DNA from: Chamaecyparis obtusa
Lineage: Eukaryota; Streptophyta; Pinopsida; Cupressales; Cupressaceae
DNA length: 64,000 nt
Reading direction: 5' to 3'
NCBI GenBank assembly: GCA_027943335.1
Contig: BSBK01005139.1
Location: 1,150,001-1,214,000 of the forward strand
Shown here: positions 57,313 through 64,000 of the stretch, one piece after another
Position numbering within the stretch: position 1 is the stretch's first letter
How the letters are laid out: every line of letters begins with the position of its first letter
Program-made: the position numbers and the translations under genes
The notes under the pieces: model-generated
The model's database searches: none
The model's input: only the letters and a program-made list of their open reading frames with translations
Told to the model about the DNA's origin: nothing

Positions 57313-59647
57313 AAAGAATATTTTTGGAAGAAGATGAAGTGGAAGTCTTTGGAAGCTTGAATGTCAATTTCACTTTTTGCTCAACATAAGACTCTTTCAA
57401 GAGAGACTTTGGAATCCATATAGCCTTAGGCTTTTCATTTCTTTTTGATGACTGAGAGAGAATATCTTCAATGATGGATTTTGGAACCCATACTTGTCTT
57501 GTAGTTTTCTTCTTAGATATCTCTTTTGACTTTATATATCCATGTCGATTAGAGGGGACATGGTGATCTTCTTTTTTTGATGGATTCTTGTATTGCTTCT
57601 TTTTCTTGTATTGAATATTCAAGTTACTTCCAAAAGACTTGGGACTTGTGGAAGAAGAAGGATGATACGACTGGTTTAGATGGGTGGGTGGATGAAAAGG
57701 ATTCAAGGGTATGTATCTATGTTGATCTTGAGGAAAGATAGGAGATGGAGGGACGTAAGGACCCAAGATGGATGACGAATTAGGAGAGTTAGGAGGGGAA
57801 AGTGAAGGGACATAAGGACCCAAGATGGAAGGAAGACATGAAGCCCTTAGTATTGGTGGAGGAGGTCCAAGGATGGAAGTGGCAGATGCAAAAGGATAAT
57901 CAATAAGTTCATCAACATCTATATGACAACCGAGGATATTAACAGCTTTGGAGTGAGCATTAGGATTTTCAATAGTATCATGAACATCTTGAATAGGAGC
58001 AACTTCATTGATAGGATCATTCAAAGCTTGCGAAGATTTAGGAAGAGTAGAAAGCGGAAGTGAACATGGAGTGGTAGAACAAGAAGATGGAAGACTTTGA
58101 TCTTGACAAGGATCTTTGGATAGCATAAGCATATCAACTTTCTTTCAATTTTCAATAGGCTTTACATCAGAAGTAACAACATCATTTTTAATAACCTTAA
58201 TGGAAGTATCATCTTTGGAAAGTGCAAGCGTAGTAAGGTTATTTTGATTGTCAATAAGCTCAATAGTGTAAGTAGTAGCTTGATCTTGCTTACGAGAAGA
58301 CTTGAGCAGATGAGAGACATCATGAAAAGAATTGGATGACATGGAGGGTTCTTGATCTTGATCTTTCTTTATGTTCTGATCTTTATTATTTTTAGAGTCC
58401 TCTTGACATGGAACCACTTCTATGGACAAGGAAGTAGGTTGGATTTGTATGGAAGACTTTGGAGATGCTGAAAGACTAGCTAAAGTAGGCATTGTAACAT
58501 ATAAAGGCTTAGGTTCTTTAGGTTTAGCATTATTGAAAGTATTGTCAGCCAAATGAAGGTTAACTTGAGTTTCTTTAAGAGGTAGCCTTTGAGGATAACT
58601 ATAGGGAACCGCATGAAAAGCCTTAGGATCCTTGTTGGATGAAGGATTTATGAAAGATTTGGAAGACTCTGAAGCTTTAGGAAATGTATGAATATTGGAG
58701 GAAGTAGGGGATGGAAGGGAACCATCACAAGACAAAGGTTCAATATTAACATGATCTTGCTTGAGAGTGAGATCTTTATTTTCAGCATGAGAGTTTTTAG
58801 AGGAGAGATTCTTATAATATTTGCATTTCAAATCAGCACGGTGCATTTTATATTCCTCAACAGTGGTAGCTGGATTATAATCAAGGTATTGTTCACAAAA
58901 CTCATCAAAGTTTCTTTCAAAATCTGAATCATACGGATCACCATCACAATCTATCCAATAGGATGACCCTTTAGTAAGACTAAGCACACGATGAGGAGGA
59001 CTCTTAGGAATAGAGGTGTCATAAGTATTGCTACATTGTCCATCATCATAGTCATCATAGTCATCATAGTCATCAAAGGTAGGTGTGTCACTCTTTGTGG
59101 AAGAGACATCACAAGGACTATCACGTTGCTCTTTATGGTATGTCTTCTGAAGAGAAGTAAGACTCTGAGGAGAAGTAGAAGAAGAATGAGATCGTGAAGA
59201 AGAGGAAGGTGAAGACCTAGTGGAAGAAGAATACTTGGATGATGAGGAATTTGAATGATGTTTAGAAGAGTCATGATAAGATTTGGAAGATGAAGAATGT
59301 GAATAGTGTTTAGAAAAATTATGATAAGACTTAGAAGATGAAGAATGAGAATGATGTATGGAAGAGTCATGATAAGACTTGGAAGGTGAAGAAGAATGAG
59401 AAGATTTAGATGATGAAGAATGTTTGGAAGAAGAAGATCGTGATAGGATCATGTTTATGATTCTAGCAAAGGCATCTGATTTAATCATCTTTTCTTTTAT
59501 TTTTGCTATAAATTCATCACTCATGAGAATTTTGGAGGAACAACACTTTTCGAATATGTCAATGAGCTCAAGATCATCTATTCTTAATAAAGGTTCCAAA
59601 GCTAGATAGTCAAGATTCATGGTTCCAAAAGAGGAGAAATCAAGCAT
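57313..59647 (-). pseudogene. Gag-like Ser/His/Pro-rich protein of gypsy copy A
   Basis: Frame from MLDFSSF at 59647, homologous along its length to the protein of copy B, and running into integrase at 57312 without a stop. The only break is a TGA at 58145-58147 (B has Leu nearby). It has the same architecture: an acidic N-terminus, the KSYHDSSKHHSHSSSS repeat block (about 59200-59400), a YDDYDDYDDYDD patch, a polar linker, three SILGP motifs (57750-57890), a basic patch and WVPK/WIPK boxes. Homology to B ends at NILSF; what follows in B is a different 50-residue C-terminus. Confidence 0.75.
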
Positions 59648-60241
59648 AGGAATGATAGAAAAATAGAGGAATGCAAACTAGATAGTAGGAGAAAAAAAAT
59701 CAAGAAGAAGAAGAAGAATTTCCCATGGGAATAGAAGACTTTAGAAGAACATGGGAAATGGAGAAGAAAGAAGAAGACTAAGAGCCATCTTGTGCAATTG
59801 ATACCATAATGTTCATTGAGATGTTCAGCAACATGACAACACCTAGGATCTAAGATCTAGACTAACCAAGGAAGACTAAAAATAGAAGACCCTTGATAAT
59901 AGGATGATCTCACAAAATGTCAACACCAAACTAGGATAATCAAAGTTCTCTATTATCCAAAGAGAAATGAAAAGATAGAAGCAGGGGCTTTACCAACACT
60001 GTCAAAGAGGTGCTTCAAATCAAAGGGTGACTACCCTTGCACTTTTGAACCAGGAGGTTGGGCTAGGCCAAAATATAATTGAAATTGAGATTAAATGAAA
60101 ATTATTTGGACAATAAGAGTACGAGAATTTCCCAAGAATGTAGCTCACAATTCTAGAGATAAACTTTCTCACCAAGAACAACCTTCTAATGCAATATTTC
60201 TCTTTGGCTAATGTGATACTGATGTTGATCTTGACCAATTT
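59648..60241 (-). other. Leader of gypsy copy A next to gag
   Basis: Non-coding, collinear with 16738-17260 of copy B. No gene is seen. Confidence 0.6.
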
Positions 60242-60679
60242 GTGCAAAATTTTGAGTTTTTAAAGTCTAATTTCAAGTTTCTGAATGTGAGGGTGAAAAT
60301 GTCTGATTTCAATCACAAATTCAACAGCATTTGGACAGGTTTGCAAACAGTAGAGGATCAAACATGTCTTCAAACACTTGAAACAAGGGAAAAAGCAACC
60401 TTGCCAAGACAAACACTTATGATATCAAAAATAAAATTGCACCCTATGAATGCTACCGATTGTTTGTATGTTGAGAATGTTTACACTGGTATCACACAAT
60501 CGAAGACACTTCAAGCAATATCTACTTACAAGACAAGGCTCAATACTTACCAACTTAGCCCACAACTTGATGCCCCCTTGCCTCACACCAAGTGGTTGCC
60601 CACAAGAGATATTGGCTTTGTCATGGAAGTGTCAAACAACACAACCAAAGGGACACATATGGTGAGTATCTTGGGGTGA
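60242..60679 (+). other. Antisense ORF in the leader of gypsy A, 145 codons
   Basis: Same plus-strand frame as 17260-17736 in copy B, open to the same stop (ends GTHMVSILG). The B start ATG is not kept; the frame begins further in with FVQNFEFL. Most differences between the copies change the residue. No domain is recognised. Confidence 0.4.
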
Positions 60680-62130
60680 TCCGGGTTAGTCCACTTGGAT
60701 CAATCCTTGCACTAAGAAGATAAGCGGCTAAACAAGGTGGCTTCTATCTAATGGTTCTTAATAAAGATTTCCGTTCACAACACCCCTCTTGCTCCTCATA
60801 AAAGACTGGGACCTTGCGGCCTCAAGAGTACCTTAAGCATTCTTGTTCAATGTTTTCCCCATGGTCGCAATCCCATGAGCTACTCACATCAAACGAAGAT
60901 AAGTGTTATGTCTACCAAAGTTTTTGGTGTCCTTGATAGCCTTGAGATTATAGTGAGTTGGAATCACTTGCCACCAAGAAAAATGATGACAAAGTTGTCC
61001 CCACTTGAGTCATTCCTCTTGATTGCTCAAGAGCAGGCCCGTTAAAGGATCCTAAACTAAACAAAGAATAGATCAACTCTTGAGGTTCAAGGTTTTTGGT
61101 TCACCACAAGGGTGAAGAGCATACTCCCCTATCTCAAGAATCTCTCCCAAACACACCAAGCAAAAGAGGTTCAATTACTCCCTTGCTTCCAAAACCTTAA
61201 GATGGGTCAAGATTTTCTAGTTCACCTAAAGGTGAAGAGCATACTTCTCCTACCACCTCAAGATCCCTTTCACAAGATATTAAGATTCTTAATACAATTA
61301 GTGAATGCCACACTTGAAAAGAAAACAAACAAACAAGCAAGAAAAAAAAAATTGTTTTTTTTTTTATGCTTGGGCAGCCCTGCAAAAACTATTAGTAGCC
61401 CTCTTTGACATGCGTTCTTTTGACAAATTTCAAATAATGAGAGCACCTACAACCACAACTTGTTAGACCAACAAGAGTTAGAAGAATCAAAATCTAAAAT
61501 CTACCAATGATTACTACATGAAAAATTAGATAATCTACAAAAATAACTGATCAAATGATAAAATCTGAAAATGAAACCATCATGGTTAGATTAGGCTCGG
61601 AAAGACCTTTCCAACGATATATCACACTTAAAATTTTGATACCATTTGCAAAATTTCAAAAAAAATGGGCACCCATTTTCTAGAGGCACGGATTTGAAAA
61701 CACTAAATTTTTTTTAAAATTTCAAAAAGATAGCTAGCAACCCAAAACTTGCAAGATAGATAAAATAGCCCAAAAATAGCTCTCTATCAGGTTCAGGTGA
61801 TATACCTCAGACTTCACCAGTATCGCGCGACATAGTTTCCTATAGCCAGGCGATATACCTCAGTCCGGGCAATATACTACACAATAGGCAGGCGATACTT
61901 CGCACGACACTAGGCGATATACCTCAATACTGCCATGCGATTCTTCTGAGACGTGAAGTGTCGCGCAGGTATTATAAGGTATATTGCGCGATATACTGAG
62001 AAGTATCGCACGATATTCTGAGACAAAAAACCAGAGAATGAAAATTACGCTAAAAACTCGCCAAAAAATTGATGAAAAATGATAAAAATGTAGTAAAAGA
62101 AGGGACAAAGCTAGTCTACTCTGCCCCACG
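60680..62130 (-). other. 5' leader of gypsy copy A with CpG-rich repeated motif
   Basis: 60680-61330 matches copy B; the rest is known only from A. 61796-62030 is densely packed with variants of GCGATATACCTCA and TATCGCRCGAY on both strands, about eight copies, in a genome otherwise poor in CG. A TAAAATTTCAAAAA-rich stretch precedes it. No ORF is supported. Confidence 0.65.
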
Positions 62131-62140
62131 ATGGGCGCCA
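62131..62140 (-). other. Primer-binding site of gypsy copy A
   Basis: Minus-strand TGGCGCCCAT, four bases (TTTC) inside the 5' LTR. The TGGCGCC start is common in plant Ty3/gypsy elements and fixes the orientation. Confidence 0.88.
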
Positions 62141-62144
62141 GAAA

Positions 62145-63125
62145 TGTACACACTAAAATGGTGCACTTCTATGAACCATTACATGCAAGGTTGCTCAAGA
62201 ATGAGGCCTCACAAAGCGGCTCATAGCTCTCTATGCATGGAGTTGCAAGGGACTATGATGTATTTGCTCTCAGCTAGAGCTACAAGCTTGTGACCTTGCT
62301 AGTCAACCACACAATGAGAGATTCAAGTGAAGACAAGGGCAACAATGCCAATATCTCCAAGAATCACTATGAAGATGTAATGCAAGCTATATGATGATGC
62401 AATCTAAACTATGAAAGAAAAATATAAACTATGCTATGAAAGGAAAGAACAAGTATTATTACCAAGCCTTCCTAATTAGACTATGTGAGATTAATCTATT
62501 GCATAAAAAGAAATCTATACTAAGAATGCCATTATCATGCAACTATGAAAGCAAATATGCAACTAAATGATGCAATGAAGCAAGTCTTCAATGTCTTCAA
62601 ACTCCAAATGCACTTAAAATCTGCAGCATAACATTAGCATAAAACAAGTGGATATGCAAATGAAGGAGAGAGCTCTCCTTTTATAAGAAATGAGGTGAAA
62701 TGGACCATGGAGATTAAGAGGCAAAAAGTCTTAATCAGCGGTGGAGCTTGAAAGAGGAGCAATCCATGTGCACAAGTATCCTCCAATGAGAGTGAAGTGT
62801 TGACTTTTGAGCCTCATGTGAGACAAAAAGTGTTTTTTTTCATTTTTATAAAATAGGAATAATGCTTTATTTGTGCAACTTAGGATAAGAGGAAAAGTGG
62901 GGCTTTTTATTTAATCAAAAGGGGAGGAAATATTCATTTTAATTAAATAAAGACTTAGGATAAATGATTAGCCCATAGGATAAAAATCCAATATATGATC
63001 GAATTTAAGACTTGATCAAGAAATTAATAATGTTGAAAATATTGACTATTGAAAATATTGATTCAGGATTGATAAATCAAATAAATGGGGCCCAAAGTTT
63101 AGGCGACCATTTTTGGGTGCATACA
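62145..63125 (-). repeat. 5' LTR of gypsy copy A
   Basis: 981 bp, TGTACACACTAAAATGG to GGGTGCATACA. A minus-strand TATA box (TATAAAAGGAG) lies at 62679-62685. Satellite follows immediately at 63126. Confidence 0.92.
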
Positions 63126-64000
63126 ATAGTCACTGATTATCATCGAACGGTTGACCGATTCGGTGATCTGGAACCTTAGAATAGCTTATTATGCGATTGT
63201 AGTTGATTCTCATCGAACGATTGACTGATTTAGCCATTTAGAAACTCAAAATGACTTGTTATACGATTGTAGCCAATTCAACCATTTAGAAACTTAGAAC
63301 GACTAGTTAAACAATTGTAGCTGATTCCTATTGAACGATTGACAAATTCAATGATTTGGAACCTCAGAACGAGTTGTTATGCGATTGTAGCTGATTCTCA
63401 TTGAATGGTTGAGCGATTTAGAGATCTGGAAACTCAAAATAGGTTGTCATGCAATAGTCACTGATTATCATGAAGGATTGATGGGTTCGGTGATCTGGAA
63501 CCTCAAAATAGTTTGTTATGTGATTGTAGTTGATTCTCATCGAACGATTGACTAACACAGCCATTTAGAAACTCAGAATGACTTGTTATATGATTGTAGT
63601 TATTTCTCATTACTGATTAGGTGATCTGGTACCTCAGAATAGCTTGTTATTGGATTGTAGTTGATTCTCATCAAATAATTTATTGATTCATCCATTTAGA
63701 AACTCGCAATGACTTGTAATACGATTGTAGTTGATTCTCGTCAAACGATTGACTGATTCAACTATTTAGAAACTTAGAATGACTTGTTATATGAATGTAG
63801 CTAATTCTTATCAAAGGAGTGACAAATTCATCAATCTGGAACCTCATAATGACTTGTTATACGATTGTAGCTAATTCTCATCGAACGGTTGACCGATTCA
63901 GACATCTGGAAACTCAGAATGCATTATTATGTAATAGTCATTGATTATCATCAAATAGTTGACTGATTCAGAGATTTGGAACCTTAGAATAGCTTGTTGT
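63126..64000 (+). repeat. 70-bp satellite array, right block, continues past the window
   Basis: About 12 monomers resuming in the same phase and orientation as before the gypsy insertion. The first part resembles 51498-51830 including the rare GACTAGTTA variant. The array runs off the window end. Confidence 0.93.

Larger units (their letters stand above)
53260..63125 (-). mobile_element. Ty3/gypsy element copy A inserted in the satellite
   Basis: 9866-bp minus-strand element: 5' LTR 62145-63125, PBS, leader, gag-like ORF fused to integrase, 3' non-coding region, PPT, 3' LTR. Protease, RT and RNase H are missing. Satellite sequence lies on both sides and reads through if the element is removed (GTTATTATG joins CAATAGTC/AATAGTC). 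No 5-bp duplication is recoverable because the left LTR end is trimmed. The LTRs differ noticeably, so the insertion is not recent. Confidence 0.92.

Noticed and set aside
61860..62293. ORFs across the gypsy A leader and LTR start
   Set aside because: They cross the PBS and LTR boundary, so cannot be element genes; composition is random.
1..64000. tRNA, rRNA or other structural RNA genes
   Set aside because: The only tRNA-like matches are the short primer-binding sites next to LTRs; no cloverleaf or rRNA sequence was seen.

Overview
The window is nuclear DNA from a plant with a large, repeat-dominated, AT-rich genome. Nearly everything is decayed LTR retrotransposon, satellite DNA or inert AT-rich spacer. 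No complete, intact host gene is visible. A TIR-NB-ARC disease-resistance pseudogene and a fragment of the plastid gene rpoA fix it as a land-plant nuclear genome. The divergent rpoA reading and the retroelement-filled spacing suggest a gymnosperm, perhaps a conifer; that is inference.

Layout. 1-9303: two Ty1/copia copies on the minus strand that share one LTR (LTR-internal-LTR-internal, the last cut by the window edge). A 322-bp solo LTR is nested in one copy exactly at its protease motif. 9304-19519: two possible host exons (9766-9838 and 19379-19519, plus strand) flank a minus-strand DUF4283/CCHC (LINE ORF1-like) relic, which is itself split by a Ty3/gypsy-type element (copy B, 10344 to about 18395). 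20716-25600: copia LTR edges, a small island of a 70-bp satellite, a near-perfect 2 x 130-bp palindrome, and a degenerate ~184-bp tandem repeat whose units each carry a short inverted repeat that varies in a compensatory way. 25985-29244 and beyond: a Tat-like gypsy copy (C, minus) with protease, RT and RNase H but no gag or integrase. Up to 33331: another gypsy LTR and gag-like ORF (D, plus). 33355-33690: a 160-bp tandem repeat. 33803-36819: a non-autonomous copia-type element carrying only a coiled-coil ORF. 36820-41873: AT-rich spacer with one copia PBS/LTR edge. 41874-43194: the TIR-NB-ARC pseudogene. 46040-46290: a hAT-type DUF659 relic. 46303-53259 and 63126-64000: a 70-bp satellite array with higher-order structure, containing a ~365-bp plastid rpoA insertion. 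53260-63125: gypsy copy A, inserted into that satellite.

Functionally the window is a record of nested insertion. Copies A and B encode a long Ser/His/Pro-rich gag-like protein. A carries an integrase fused in frame to that protein with no protease, RT or RNase H between, whereas C holds just protease-RT-RNase H. None of the elements here can be autonomous. The most unusual signals are the covarying hairpin repeat at 22.5-23.7 kb, the palindrome beside it, the exact 6000-bp higher-order offset in the satellite, the rpoA insertion, the gag-integrase fusion and the coiled-coil-only copia derivative.
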